NCBI GenBank assembly: GCA_009785215.1
Contig: WQWU01000004.1
Location: 1 to 64,000 of the forward strand
Reading direction: 5' to 3'
DNA: 64,000 nucleotides
Source: Treponema sp.
Lineage (GTDB): Bacteria; Spirochaetota; Spirochaetia; Treponematales; Breznakiellaceae
The position numbers and the translations under genes are program-made. The notes under the pieces were generated by a model that saw nothing but the letters and a program-made list of their open reading frames with translations, searched no databases and was not told where the DNA came from. This document shows positions 8,567 through 17,953 of the stretch, piece after piece. Within the stretch, counting starts at the first letter, position 1. Each line of letters begins with the position of its first letter.

Positions 8567-8647
8567 TTATTTAATTATCGGATATTTTTCTTTTTATGTA
8601 TATAAAAAATCAGATTTTTGAAAAAACTAAAGTTTTTAAAAACTTAG

Positions 8648-8676
8648 ATGACAATTATAAACAAAATCTGTAGAAT
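8648..8676 (+). promoter_or_regulatory. tyrS promoter (leaderless type)
   Basis: ATGACA (8648-8653), 17-bp spacer, TAGAAT (8671-8676), then ACTGAT and the ATG at 8683. The transcription start is predicted at the first base of the start codon. Confidence 0.75.
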
Positions 8677-8682
8677 ACTGAT

Positions 8683-9948
8683 ATGAACTCAGCATTAGAA
8701 ATATTAAAAACCAGAGGCTTTTTTCAGCAATGTACCGATGCCGATGGCTTATCAAAATTGATGGACGAAGGTCCTATCGCTTTTTATGAAGGTACTGATC
8801 CTACCGGGGGAAGTCTGCATATTGGGCACATGGTTCCTTATTTTGCCTTTAGACATCTTCGCGATGCAGGTCATACAGGTATTGCGCTTCTTGGCGGCGG
8901 TACTGCCCGTATAGGCGATCCTTCGGGCAGAGATGAAACGCGTAAAATGATAGACTATGAAACCATCAATAAAAACGTAGAATCCATTACAGCCCAATTG
9001 GACAATTTTGTCGGCTTTGATGGAAAGACAGCTTTTACAGTAAATAATAAAGATTGGCTTGCAGATTTAAACTATATCGATTTTTTAAGGGAAATTGGCA
9101 GGCATTTTTCGGTTAACCGCATGTTAAGTTTCGAAGCTTATAAAAAGAGAATGGAAACAGGGCTTACTTTTATTGAGTTTAATTACCAGCTTTTGCAAAG
9201 CTACGATTATTTAGAATTATACCGCCGCCATGGATGCCGCCTGCAAATCGGCGGAGATGATCAATGGGGTAATATAGTTGCAGGTGTTGAACTTATCCGC
9301 CGTGTAGAAGGTGCAGAAGCTTTTGGTTTGACATTCCCTCTTGTTACCACATCCGATGGTAAAAAAATGGGCAAAACGCTGAAGGGAGCGCTTTTTCTTG
9401 ATCCTGCTGTAACAAGTCCTTATGACTTTTTTCAATACTGGCGCAATGTTACAGATGAAGATATACATCGATTTTTGCTCATGTTTACATTCCTGCCTGC
9501 AGAAGAATGCCAGAAGCTTTGTACTAAAGAAAAAAACCCCAACGAAGCAAAAGAACGGCTTGCATGGGAAGTTACTGCGCTTATTCACGGCAAAGAAGAG
9601 GCCGACAAGGCTCACGCTGGGGCAATCGCAGCATTTGGCGGCGGTTCGGGTAAACAGGGCGGTGATAAAAGCGCAATGCCTCAATTTAAGATTGATGGTT
9701 CCAAATTTGATACTGGATATAATATAATCGATCTTTTCTGCGATACAGGTCTAACTCCAAGCAAGAGCGAAAGCCGCCGTCTTATTCAGCAGGGCGGAGC
9801 TTTTGTTTCCGATAGTTCCGGCGAAATGTCCGTGATAAACGATCTTTCTGCATTAATTGGTACAGACAGGTTAAATGCAGACGGTGAATTGGTTTTAAGG
9901 GCTGGAAAGAAGCGGTATATTTTGGTTCTTGCGACACGAAAATCATAA
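8683..9948 (+). CDS. tyrS: tyrosine--tRNA ligase
   Basis: 421 residues, class I aminoacyl-tRNA synthetase that charges tRNA-Tyr. The HIGH signature appears as LHIGHMVPY and the KMSKS loop as KKMGKTLKG (Gly for the first Ser, common in TyrRS). GGDDQWGNI forms the tyrosine pocket, and a C-terminal S4 RNA-binding domain begins near IDLFCDTGLTPSKSE. No ribosome binding site is present and the promoter abuts the ATG. The long AT-rich gap to the minus-strand gene at 8566 carries divergent promoters. Confidence 0.96.
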   Translation: MNSALEILKTRGFFQQCTDADGLSKLMDEGPIAFYEGTDPTGGSLHIGHMVPYFAFRHLRDAGHTGIALLGGGTARIGDPSGRDETRKMIDYETINKNVESITAQLDNFVGFDGKTAFTVNNKDWLADLNYIDFLREIGRHFSVNRMLSFEAYKKRMETGLTFIEFNYQLLQSYDYLELYRRHGCRLQIGGDDQWGNIVAGVELIRRVEGAEAFGLTFPLVTTSDGKKMGKTLKGALFLDPAVTSPYDFFQYWRNVTDEDIHRFLLMFTFLPAEECQKLCTKEKNPNEAKERLAWEVTALIHGKEEADKAHAGAIAAFGGGSGKQGGDKSAMPQFKIDGSKFDTGYNIIDLFCDTGLTPSKSESRRLIQQGGAFVSDSSGEMSVINDLSALIGTDRLNADGELVLRAGKKRYILVLATRKS

Positions 9949-9976
9949 AAAAGTTGCAAATTCCCCCATTTTTATT

Positions 9977-10005
9977 TTGACAAATTCTCGATATTTGTAT
10001 ATACT
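9977..10005 (+). promoter_or_regulatory. promoter of acyl-CoA synthetase gene
   Basis: TTGACA (9977-9982), 17-bp spacer, TATACT (10000-10005); start near 10012. Here a leader with GAGG (10023-10026) is present, unlike at tyrS. Confidence 0.8.
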
Positions 10006-10032
10006 GGAGTAATACTACAAGTGAGGTATTAT

Positions 10033-11781
10033 ATGCTGAGAAAAGAAGATTACATTTCTAATCTCCCTGAACTTCCGCAGTCTAATTTTATCCAGTTGCT
10101 TCAGGATCAAGCAAAGAATTTTGCAAACAAAGATATGATCCTCTATAGAGCTGGCAAACAAAGGGAATTTACCCGCTGGACTTTTTCCAGATTCAGTGAT
10201 GAATGCCAAAGAATAGCCCGCGGATTACTTGCGGCAGGACTTACAAAAGGTGACCGTGTTGTTTTATGGGCAGAAAACCGCCCTGAATGGATGTCTGTCT
10301 GGATGGGAACTGTTATTGCGGGAATTTATATAGTACCTGTCGATTTTCTGTCTACAGAACAGGAATGTCTTAATATAATTAAATTAACAAACGCCAAAGC
10401 GTTTTTCTTTTCCGGCAGAAAAAGAGAATTTGCCGGTTCTTTATCTTCTAACGGCGTTTCGGTTTCTGTATCTGTTTGTATAAGCCCTGAAGATGATGAG
10501 AGTTCTTCAGATCAGCAGACAGAATATTTAAATTTCGGCAAAGATAACGGCGGACAGGAACTTCCTTCGCCGGACAGTATACCGTTTGATTATCCGGCTT
10601 CTATTGTGTTTACATCCGGAACTACAGGATTTGCAAAAGGCGTTACGCTCTCGCATAAAAATATAATATCAAATACAAGCGGCGCAATTCGTATATTGGA
10701 ACCAAACGATAAAGATGTGTTTATCGATGTTTTGCCTTTACACCATACTTATGCAACAACATGTTCTTTTATTGCGCCTTTTGCCGCCGGCGTTCCGGTA
10801 GTAATCGTAGAAAAAATTGTAGGCAAGATTGTAATAGACGATATCAGAGACGGCGGAGTAACTTTCCTTATTGGCGTTCCGCTTCTTTTTGATAAAGTAA
10901 AAACAGCTATCGATACAGGTTACAGTAAACTTTCTCCTTTCATCCGTATGCCCTTAAATGCGCTTAGAAGAATTGCCCTAAAAAGAGCTAAGGCGGGCAA
11001 GTTTGAATTCGGACAAAAAGTTTTCAGGTTTATCAGAAAAAAAGCAGGGCTTCAATCTATCAGAATAATGGTTGCAGGCGGAGGCCCTTTAAGCGTTAAG
11101 ACATCGGACTTTTTTGATTCTTTTGGATTTAATATCGTTCAAGGGTACGGTATGAGCGAAAACTCTCCGCTTATAACCGTAAATACTCCGCGTCATAAAA
11201 ATAATGCATCGGTAGGACTTCCGATAGATTATACGGATATAAAGATTCTGGATCCCGGTCCGGACGGCAACGGAGAAATAACATGTAAATCTCCTTCTAT
11301 TATGCTGGGTTACTTTGAAAATGAAGAAGCAACAAAGGAAGTAATAACCGAAGATGGCTGGCTTTTAACAGGCGATTTAGGTTATATCGATGAACAGGGT
11401 TATTTGTTTATTAAAGGACGCAAAAAAAATCTGATTGTCGGCTCCGGCGGAAAAAATATTTATCCGGAAGAAGTAGAATCTCATTTTTTTAGTTCCCGTT
11501 TTATTGCAGAAGTACTTGTTGTCGGAAGAAAGCTTTCCGGCGGAGAGATTATTTATGCTGTAATGGTTCCCAATTATGAAAACATAAAAGAGGATTATCC
11601 GGGCAAAGAAAATGACGAAGGTTTTGTCAAGAACCTTATTAAAACAGAAGTAGAAGAAGCTAATAGATCACTGCCTGTTTACAAAAAAATAGGGGATTTC
11701 TGCATTCGTAAAGAAATGTTCGAAAAGAATGCCCAGCAAAAAATACGCAGGTTCCTCTATAAAAACTACGAGAACCCGTGA
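10033..11781 (+). CDS. AMP-dependent long-chain acyl-CoA synthetase-like protein
   Basis: 582 residues of the ANL (adenylate-forming) family, which activates fatty acids with ATP and joins them to CoA (or another thiol). The P-loop motif reads SIVFTSGTTGFAKGVTLSH; the adenylate motif is NIVQGYGMSENSPL; the hinge LTGDLGYIDEQGYLFIKGR and the catalytic Lys region near the C-terminus are present. Start at 10033 is chosen because GAGG lies 6 nt upstream; a GTG at 10021 is in frame but less likely. It probably feeds exogenous fatty acids into lipid synthesis. Substrate chain length is not readable. Confidence 0.88.
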   Translation: MLRKEDYISNLPELPQSNFIQLLQDQAKNFANKDMILYRAGKQREFTRWTFSRFSDECQRIARGLLAAGLTKGDRVVLWAENRPEWMSVWMGTVIAGIYIVPVDFLSTEQECLNIIKLTNAKAFFFSGRKREFAGSLSSNGVSVSVSVCISPEDDESSSDQQTEYLNFGKDNGGQELPSPDSIPFDYPASIVFTSGTTGFAKGVTLSHKNIISNTSGAIRILEPNDKDVFIDVLPLHHTYATTCSFIAPFAAGVPVVIVEKIVGKIVIDDIRDGGVTFLIGVPLLFDKVKTAIDTGYSKLSPFIRMPLNALRRIALKRAKAGKFEFGQKVFRFIRKKAGLQSIRIMVAGGGPLSVKTSDFFDSFGFNIVQGYGMSENSPLITVNTPRHKNNASVGLPIDYTDIKILDPGPDGNGEITCKSPSIMLGYFENEEATKEVITEDGWLLTGDLGYIDEQGYLFIKGRKKNLIVGSGGKNIYPEEVESHFFSSRFIAEVLVVGRKLSGGEIIYAVMVPNYENIKEDYPGKENDEGFVKNLIKTEVEEANRSLPVYKKIGDFCIRKEMFEKNAQQKIRRFLYKNYENP

Positions 11782-11795
11782 TTTAAAATCTGGTT

Positions 11796-12395
11796 TTAGA
11801 TCTCGTTTCTGCTGGTTATAACCCTGTTTATTAATCCATACTTTACAGCTTCGCCGGCGTTCATCCAGTAGTCGCGGTCTGTGTCTTTTTCTACCTGTTC
11901 TGCCGGGTTTCCTGTTTCATCTGCAATAAGCTGGTTTATTTTTGCCCGCAGTTTTTCCAGTTCCTTGGCATGAATTTCTATATCTGTAGCAACGCCGCGT
12001 ATTCCGGAAAGCGGCTGGTGAATTAAATAATGGCTGTTTGGAAGTCCTAAACGCCTTTCTTTCGGAGATGCAAGCTGAATGATTGCAGCTGCGCTGGCAA
12101 CCAGCCCCATTCCAATTGTCCAAACCTGCGGTTTAATGAAACGAATCATGTCGAAAATTGCATAACCTGCATCTGCATCGCCGCCGGGCGAATCGATAAA
12201 AATACGGATTGGCTCTTCGCTTACGTCTTCCAAAAGCAAAAGCTGGCGGATTGTCTTTTCTGCCAGTTCTTTGTTTATTTCCCCGGAAAGCAGAATGGTA
12301 CGGGTTTTTAACATTTTTGCAGCAAGCAGATCTATAGGTAAGGTTTTTTCTTTATCCTGATCTTCGCTTTCATCTTCGTAATAGAATGGATTCAT
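11796..12395 (-). CDS. clpP: ClpP-family serine protease
   Basis: 199 residues, proteolytic subunit of an ATP-dependent Clp protease. The catalytic Ser lies in GLVASAAAII (in place of the usual GxAASMG), His in HYLIHQPLSG, and Asp in TDRDYWMNAGEAVKYGLIN. The unusual active-site neighbourhood and the lone location away from clpX suggest a divergent second ClpP paralogue, as found in several spirochetes. GGAGG precedes the start. Confidence 0.88.
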   Translation of the reverse strand: MNPFYYEDESEDQDKEKTLPIDLLAAKMLKTRTILLSGEINKELAEKTIRQLLLLEDVSEEPIRIFIDSPGGDADAGYAIFDMIRFIKPQVWTIGMGLVASAAAIIQLASPKERRLGLPNSHYLIHQPLSGIRGVATDIEIHAKELEKLRAKINQLIADETGNPAEQVEKDTDRDYWMNAGEAVKYGLINRVITSRNEI

Positions 12396-12412
12396 TAAGA
12401 GCCTCCGTTTGC

Positions 12413-12441
12413 ATAGTACAAAATTTTATTAATTTAAGCAA
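12413..12441 (-). promoter_or_regulatory. clpP promoter
   Basis: Minus strand: TTGCTT (12436-12441), 17-bp spacer, TACTAT (12413-12418). The site lies between alr and clpP, so clpP can be expressed apart from alr. Confidence 0.65.
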
Positions 12442-12446
12442 TGATA

Positions 12447-13622
12447 TTACTTATAAAGGCGCGGTACTCTCCTGTTTATATTACAGGTAATTTCATACGG
12501 TATTGTTCCAACAGTTTCTGCCAATGCTGCTGCACTATGATAAATAATGGGGAGTTCCGGTTCTTCTGGAACAATGTCAGAACCAAATATGACAGCTTCT
12601 GCCCAGCGTTCTACATTTGGTTTTTCGCCTAAATCTATACAGCACTGATCCATGCAGATTCGTCCGATAACCGGATAAATTCCGCCGCTTATTGAAACAT
12701 ACCATTTATTACTTGCAAGGCGCGGAAGTCCATCAGCATATCCTACAGGAAGAATCGCCATATATGTGTCTTTCCCGGCAATCCATGTTCTGCCGTAGGA
12801 AACCGATTCGCCTTTTTTTATTTTTTTTATAAGCGAGACTGTGCTTCTAAGTTCCATTACAGGTTCTACCATTAAAGATTTTAGTTTCATCAATTTTTTT
12901 AGGTGATTAAGCGGCAGTTCAAATTCCTGAACAGCTTTGTATCCGTAAAGAAGAATTCCGGGTCTTACCATATCGAACCATGCGTCTGGATGAAGTATAA
13001 CAGCGCCGGAATTTGCTGCATGTATAATTCCAGGATCTATACCAGCTGCTTTTATTGCAGTAATAGCTTTTTTAAAACGGGTTATCTGCTGTTTTGTATA
13101 TTCTAAATCCCGTATATCCGCCGAATCTGAAACGGCTAAATGTGTTGCAGTTCCGGTTAATTTTAAAGCCGGGCTCTTTTTAATCTGGCGTGCAAGTTCA
13201 AGAGCTTCCAGCGCCGGGCAGCCGATCCGCCCCATACCTGTATCAATTTTCAGATGAACTTCCAATTTTACTTTTGCGGCTGCTGCCTGTTTGTTTAAGA
13301 TAACGATAAACTCTGAATCAGAAATTATGGGTATAAGATTTGCTTTAATAATTCCTGGAATTTCATTGGGATGCGGCTGAGACAACAGTAAAATGGGCGC
13401 TTTTATGCCCCCTTTTCTAAGTTCCTCCCCCTCCGGAACAGCGGCTACTCCAAAACAATAAACGCCCGCTTTTAAACTTTCTCTTGCTATTTGCAGGGCT
13501 CCGTGACCGTATGCATTCGCTTTTACAGATACGCAAATACGCCTGTCCTGCCCAACTCTTGTTTTAACTAAATTCAGGTTGTTTTTAAAATTGTCTAAAT
13601 ATATTATTGCTTTTGTCCGCAT
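12447..13622 (-). CDS. alr: alanine racemase
   Basis: 391 residues, PLP enzyme that makes D-alanine for peptidoglycan. The PLP lysine lies in SVKANAYGHGA near residue 34, and the second catalytic residue Tyr in SYGRTW in the C-terminal barrel; MGRIGC and RPGILLYGY are family markers. The D-Ala-D-Ala ligase gene lies at 52519 in the same window. No Shine-Dalgarno sequence is seen; TAAAAT sits 6 nt before the ATG, as in other leaderless genes here, although the -35 is weak. Confidence 0.95.
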   Translation of the reverse strand: MRTKAIIYLDNFKNNLNLVKTRVGQDRRICVSVKANAYGHGALQIARESLKAGVYCFGVAAVPEGEELRKGGIKAPILLLSQPHPNEIPGIIKANLIPIISDSEFIVILNKQAAAAKVKLEVHLKIDTGMGRIGCPALEALELARQIKKSPALKLTGTATHLAVSDSADIRDLEYTKQQITRFKKAITAIKAAGIDPGIIHAANSGAVILHPDAWFDMVRPGILLYGYKAVQEFELPLNHLKKLMKLKSLMVEPVMELRSTVSLIKKIKKGESVSYGRTWIAGKDTYMAILPVGYADGLPRLASNKWYVSISGGIYPVIGRICMDQCCIDLGEKPNVERWAEAVIFGSDIVPEEPELPIIYHSAAALAETVGTIPYEITCNINRRVPRLYK

Positions 13623-13665
13623 ATTGATATTTTAACAAAAAAAATTAAAATAAGAAAGTTGATAA

Positions 13666-13693
13666 TTGTTTCATTTAATGATATATTTATACT
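13666..13693 (+). promoter_or_regulatory. promoter of the 13700 gene (leaderless type)
   Basis: TTGTTT (13666-13671), 16-bp spacer, TATACT (13688-13693), then GGATAT and ATG at 13700. No ribosome binding site. Confidence 0.6.
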
Positions 13694-13699
13694 GGATAT

Positions 13700-15175
13700 A
13701 TGTGTTGTAAAAAAATTGATTTAAAATTGATTATTTCTGTATTTCTCGCCTTTTTTTGCGTTTTTTTTACCCGCTGCGAGGCTATGGATTTTCTCTTTCC
13801 TTCTGCCGGCACATACAAGATAAATCTGCTTATAAATGATGTTTCGCTGGACGACTGCTCTTTTATCAGAATAAATGATGAAATCCGCCCTTACTTTGAA
13901 GAATCAATATCTGATGATCCCGATGTTAATGCTTTAATGGTTTTCCTTAGGGATTTCAGAGGCGAGACCATCGGTTCCAGAATTATTTACGGTCTTGAAC
14001 ATGACGATTACTATGACGATGATGTTTTTATTTTAGTAAAAAGCCTGGATGGAAGCCTTCCTAAATTTCCCATACCGGACGATTTACAGAAAGGCAGATA
14101 CACTTTTGTCTCTCAGGTTATGAGCGGAAGAAACATTCTGCAAAGAACAGAAAAATCGATATATTATTTAAGCAGTAATTATTTTAATTACGAGGGCATT
14201 AATGTGTACCTGCCCGGTATTGCAGAAAGTCCGCATCTTATTCCAAAAGAAACTGTAATAATGCTCGAGGTTAAACTGGAATATGAAAGCAGTATAGACC
14301 CGTATATTATCTGGTACGAGGGCAGAAGAAAAATAGGAGAAGGAAAAATTTCCGAGGGCGCAGGGCAGCAGTTTTGGAAAGCGCCGGATCAAAGCGGGTT
14401 TTTTTCTCTGCGTGCAGAAATATTTCCGGCAGCAAATATTGACGGCTTAACCGGGTATCATAACGGAATATCGCTTTTGGTTTCTTCCATGGCAATTGAT
14501 GTTCATCTTGTTTCCCAAGATATTCCCCAGCTGATAAAGTGGTATACATTCGAAGGTGACTTAAACGATTCAAGGACAATGCTTCCTGCATTAAATCCTC
14601 CCATATGGAAAGGAGCAGAAAATACTTATGGAATTGTGACAGGTTACGGTAATATAATGACTTTTCCAAAGACAGATGTCCACAACATGACAGATACATG
14701 GCAGATGCTGTTCAGATTTAAACCGGTAAATGACGGCAGTCTTTTTACTGTGCAATTTGGTTCTTCCCATAATGCAGTTATGCTTTTATCTTTGCAGGAA
14801 GATAACCTTATTTTAACATTAAGTACTAATTCTGAAACTGTTTCAAAGACAAAACCGCTTCCCAAGAAAGCTGAAAACGGCAGTTCTGGTTCATTCATTA
14901 CAGCAGGTATAAAGTTTTCATTTTTATCCGGTGTTTTATCGGCACATATAAATATTTTAGATACTTCTTTAAACGGCGAACTAACAGCGGCTCCCATAAT
15001 CATAAATACAGTAATAGAAGATGATTTTCAAATTATTCTGGGAATTGCAGAGGAAGAATCAAGCCCTGTTTATACTGCACTTTGGGATGAGCTGGCATTG
15101 TATTATATGCCGCCTATGGAGATATTGTTTTCTGTTAATCCTTTGGTAAGCAATAATGATTATCTTCAGAATTAA
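13700..15175 (+). CDS. secreted protein with LamG/concanavalin-like C-terminal domain
   Basis: 491 residues. An N-terminal signal sequence (LIISVFLAFFCVFFTRCEA) suggests export, perhaps as a lipoprotein through the Cys in TRC. The C-terminal part, from WYTFEGDLNDS through ALWDELALYYMPP, has the pattern of a LamG/concanavalin-like beta-sandwich, a fold often used for sugar or protein binding. The middle part is not recognised. It starts a run of overlapping genes leading to mnmE: the next ORF begins 20 bp before its stop. Confidence 0.7.
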   Translation: MCCKKIDLKLIISVFLAFFCVFFTRCEAMDFLFPSAGTYKINLLINDVSLDDCSFIRINDEIRPYFEESISDDPDVNALMVFLRDFRGETIGSRIIYGLEHDDYYDDDVFILVKSLDGSLPKFPIPDDLQKGRYTFVSQVMSGRNILQRTEKSIYYLSSNYFNYEGINVYLPGIAESPHLIPKETVIMLEVKLEYESSIDPYIIWYEGRRKIGEGKISEGAGQQFWKAPDQSGFFSLRAEIFPAANIDGLTGYHNGISLLVSSMAIDVHLVSQDIPQLIKWYTFEGDLNDSRTMLPALNPPIWKGAENTYGIVTGYGNIMTFPKTDVHNMTDTWQMLFRFKPVNDGSLFTVQFGSSHNAVMLLSLQEDNLILTLSTNSETVSKTKPLPKKAENGSSGSFITAGIKFSFLSGVLSAHINILDTSLNGELTAAPIIINTVIEDDFQIILGIAEEESSPVYTALWDELALYYMPPMEILFSVNPLVSNNDYLQN

Positions 15176-15833
15176 ACATTGTATTTTTTTCTTTTTTTTA
15201 TTAATAGTATTGTTTATTTCCTGTACAGGTCAGCAGAGCAGTGTTTTTGCGCCTGTTCCGGATTTTAGTGTTTATGAAAACACACAGTTTTTTAAAATAG
15301 AAAATATTATAGAAAACAGGAATTTGCCTGAATGGCTTCGCGTTTATATTTTTGGGGGAATAGAAGCAGTAGAAAGACTGGAAACCTACAGCAGTAAATA
15401 TGTTTTTATTGCCAATAACGAAGGAACAAATATTTCTGTATTAAGAAAGTGGGAAGAAAATATTTCTCCCATGTTTGATTTTCCAATGCTTGCAGCCAAA
15501 AGAATAGAAAATAGAATGATATCGGCAGCTTTATTATATCCTGACGATGAGTACGGAATGTTTTTTGAATCAATGATGAAAAACGCCTACAGCGATGCGT
15601 ATCATGGAGCTGTAAAGGAAGATTCTCATTGGGTTAAAGTCTGGTATGAAGATGAAGAAACCGGCAATTACATGGAAGAATATATTTCTTTTGTTTTAAT
15701 GACAATAGAAAGAACATCCATGCAGGCAGTTGTAAGGAATATGATGCTAAGATCAAATGCTGCAGTTACGGTTTCTTACAGTCAGGCAGGTTCAATTAAC
15801 CGCCTGCGGCAGAATTTTTTTGAGGGGTTTTAA
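15156..15833 (+). CDS. predicted lipoprotein, unknown
   Basis: 225 residues with a lipoprotein signal: a hydrophobic run FFFFLLIVLFISC with Cys23 as the likely lipidated residue. The mature part is acidic and contains LPEWLRVYIFGGIEAVE and a C-terminal basic tail. It overlaps the 3' end of the preceding gene by 20 bp and ends 1 bp before the next ATG. Not assigned to a family; probably an envelope protein acting with its neighbours. Confidence 0.7.
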   Translation: MIIFRIKHCIFFFFLLIVLFISCTGQQSSVFAPVPDFSVYENTQFFKIENIIENRNLPEWLRVYIFGGIEAVERLETYSSKYVFIANNEGTNISVLRKWEENISPMFDFPMLAAKRIENRMISAALLYPDDEYGMFFESMMKNAYSDAYHGAVKEDSHWVKVWYEDEETGNYMEEYISFVLMTIERTSMQAVVRNMMLRSNAAVTVSYSQAGSINRLRQNFFEGF

Positions 15834-15834
15834 A

Positions 15835-16512
15835 ATGGAATTAATAATTGCCGGGCTGGAAATGAAAATTTTATTTTCTTTATTGGCATTTTCTTTTTTT
15901 ATTTACTGGTGCATTAATGAAAAAATAGGGCTTCAAATATGTTTAACAATTCTTATTTCAATATGGGTTGTGTTAAACTACAGACAATTAAATATTCAAT
16001 GGAATAAATGGCCTGGGTTTAGCTGGGTTTTTATTGCAATAGTATTTGTTGGTTATATTTTATCGCGGGATAAACTGGAATCGCTTCTTTTAAAAGGCGG
16101 GTTCAGGATCTATATGGTTTCTACAGCTGTAATTTCGTTTCTTATGATTCTTTACCGCCCGGATTTTGTAATTGTTATACCTGCCGGGTTTTTTCTTGGA
16201 ATGGGATTGGGTTATAACCTGAATAAAAAATATGTTGGATTCAAAAGCGCATGTATTCTGCAAAAAAAGAAATTAACAATGTATCTGATTTTATTTTCCC
16301 GCTTTGTAACAGGAATACTGGTACTTGTTCTAATATTTTTTAGGGTAGAAAAAATTATTAATAATATACCGGAGAATCAAAATATTTTTCTTTATACATT
16401 TCTTTGCGCCGCTTTTATGGGTTTTTGGGTTTCAATTGCTGCTCCCTGGCTTTTTGAAAAACTTCGCCTTACAAGCAGCCCTACGGGCAATCAGAACACG
16501 GGTCAAAAATAA
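15835..16512 (+). CDS. polytopic membrane protein, unknown
   Basis: 225 residues with roughly six to seven membrane helices and a polar C-terminal tail. The start at 15835 follows GAGGGG by 7 nt; earlier in-frame starts would lie inside the preceding gene. The last base of its stop is the first base of the mnmE ATG (TAATG), so it is coupled to mnmE. No recognised catalytic motif. Confidence 0.7.
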   Translation: MELIIAGLEMKILFSLLAFSFFIYWCINEKIGLQICLTILISIWVVLNYRQLNIQWNKWPGFSWVFIAIVFVGYILSRDKLESLLLKGGFRIYMVSTAVISFLMILYRPDFVIVIPAGFFLGMGLGYNLNKKYVGFKSACILQKKKLTMYLILFSRFVTGILVLVLIFFRVEKIINNIPENQNIFLYTFLCAAFMGFWVSIAAPWLFEKLRLTSSPTGNQNTGQK

Positions 16513-17885
16513 TGTACGGGGATGATTCGCCGATTGCAGCATTTGCAACAAATCCCGGCAGCGGTGCGCTTACAGTTATCCGCTGTTCAGGAAAGGGTTC
16601 TATAGATTTATTATCTTCTGTTTTTTCTGCAGAAAGATTAAAAAGCGCTGCAGGAAACACTGTTGTTCACGGCTGGATTATTTCCGCAGGCGAAAGAATC
16701 GACGAAACACTTGTTTCTGTTTTCCGCGCACCAAAAAGTTATACAGGCGAAGACAGCCTTGACATCTGCTGCCATGGCGGCTCTTCTGCAGGCAAGGCAG
16801 TACTATCAGTTTTAAAAAAAGCCGGTTTTCGTGATGCACTGCCCGGCGAATTTACATTTCGTGCATTTATGAACGGAAAATTTGATTTAACAAAGTGCGA
16901 ATCTGTAATGGAGCTTGTTTGTGCAAAAACAGATACAGGCCGCCGTCATGCTGTGTCGCGCCTTATGGGTTCTCTGGAAAATGAAATAAACGGAATTAAA
17001 CAAATACTGGTACAGGTTCTTGCAGGCGCAGAAATTTATCTTGACTATTCAGAAGATGAAATAAGCGCAGATGCAGAAGAAGCCGCCGGAAAACTGCCCA
17101 GCCGTGAACAAGCAGAAGAAGCATTTATACGCCTAAAAAAATTATCCGGCTCCTGGCAGATTGAGCGTATTTATCAGGAAGGAATAACACTTGTAATTGC
17201 AGGGCCTCCCAATGCCGGAAAGTCCAGTCTTTTTAATTTATTTTTAAAAGAAGACCGCTCTATAGTTACAGAAATTCCAGGCACAACGCGGGATTGGATA
17301 GAAGCTTTTACTTCCATAGAGGGGATTCCTGTCCGGTTAATAGATACTGCCGGATTGCGAAATGCGGATGACTCAATAGAAAAAATTGGAATAGAGCGAA
17401 GCCGTATGCTTTTATATGAAGCGGATATTGTTTTATTTTTATTTGACGGAGCGTTGGGTATAACAAAGGATGACATAGCCGAATGTGAAACACTAATTAA
17501 AAATAAAAGAACAGTTTTCTTGTGGAATAAAAGTGATATATCGCCGCCTGTGCATCCGTTTCCTTTGGCAGGTATTTCTCCAATAAGCATCAGTGTAAAA
17601 ACGGGTGTTGGAATGGATGAACTTTATTCTGCTATAACTTTAATCCTGCCAAAGGAAAATGAATCGATAGATGCCGCAATTGGTACAGAACGTCAGAAAA
17701 GACTTGTAGATGAGGCGTGCCTAACTCTCGGCGAAGCTCTAAAGCTAACAGATGAAGAAGAACCGCTGGATTTAATAACGCCTTTGATACGTCAGGCAGT
17801 AAATTCTCTTGGTGAAATTACAGGCGAAGTTTCTACTGCGGATATTTTAGATGAAATGTTCAGTAAGTTCTGCGTTGGCAAATAA
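16512..17885 (+). CDS. mnmE: tRNA uridine-5-carboxymethylaminomethyl modification GTPase MnmE
   Basis: 457 residues. With MnmG it modifies U34 of several tRNAs. The N-terminal folate-binding domain starts with DSPIAAFATNPGSGALTVIR; the GTPase domain has GPPNAGKSSLFN (G1), DTAGLR (G3) and NKSD (G4); the C-terminal Cys motif reads FCVGK. All functional motifs are intact. The partner mnmG lies 755 bp downstream, separated by one membrane protein gene. Confidence 0.96.
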   Translation: MYGDDSPIAAFATNPGSGALTVIRCSGKGSIDLLSSVFSAERLKSAAGNTVVHGWIISAGERIDETLVSVFRAPKSYTGEDSLDICCHGGSSAGKAVLSVLKKAGFRDALPGEFTFRAFMNGKFDLTKCESVMELVCAKTDTGRRHAVSRLMGSLENEINGIKQILVQVLAGAEIYLDYSEDEISADAEEAAGKLPSREQAEEAFIRLKKLSGSWQIERIYQEGITLVIAGPPNAGKSSLFNLFLKEDRSIVTEIPGTTRDWIEAFTSIEGIPVRLIDTAGLRNADDSIEKIGIERSRMLLYEADIVLFLFDGALGITKDDIAECETLIKNKRTVFLWNKSDISPPVHPFPLAGISPISISVKTGVGMDELYSAITLILPKENESIDAAIGTERQKRLVDEACLTLGEALKLTDEEEPLDLITPLIRQAVNSLGEITGEVSTADILDEMFSKFCVGK

Positions 17886-17953
17886 AAGCTGTATTTTAAA
17901 GGGGCTTGCAGGACATAGATAAAAAATACATACTAAGGCAAAAGAGGATTTTT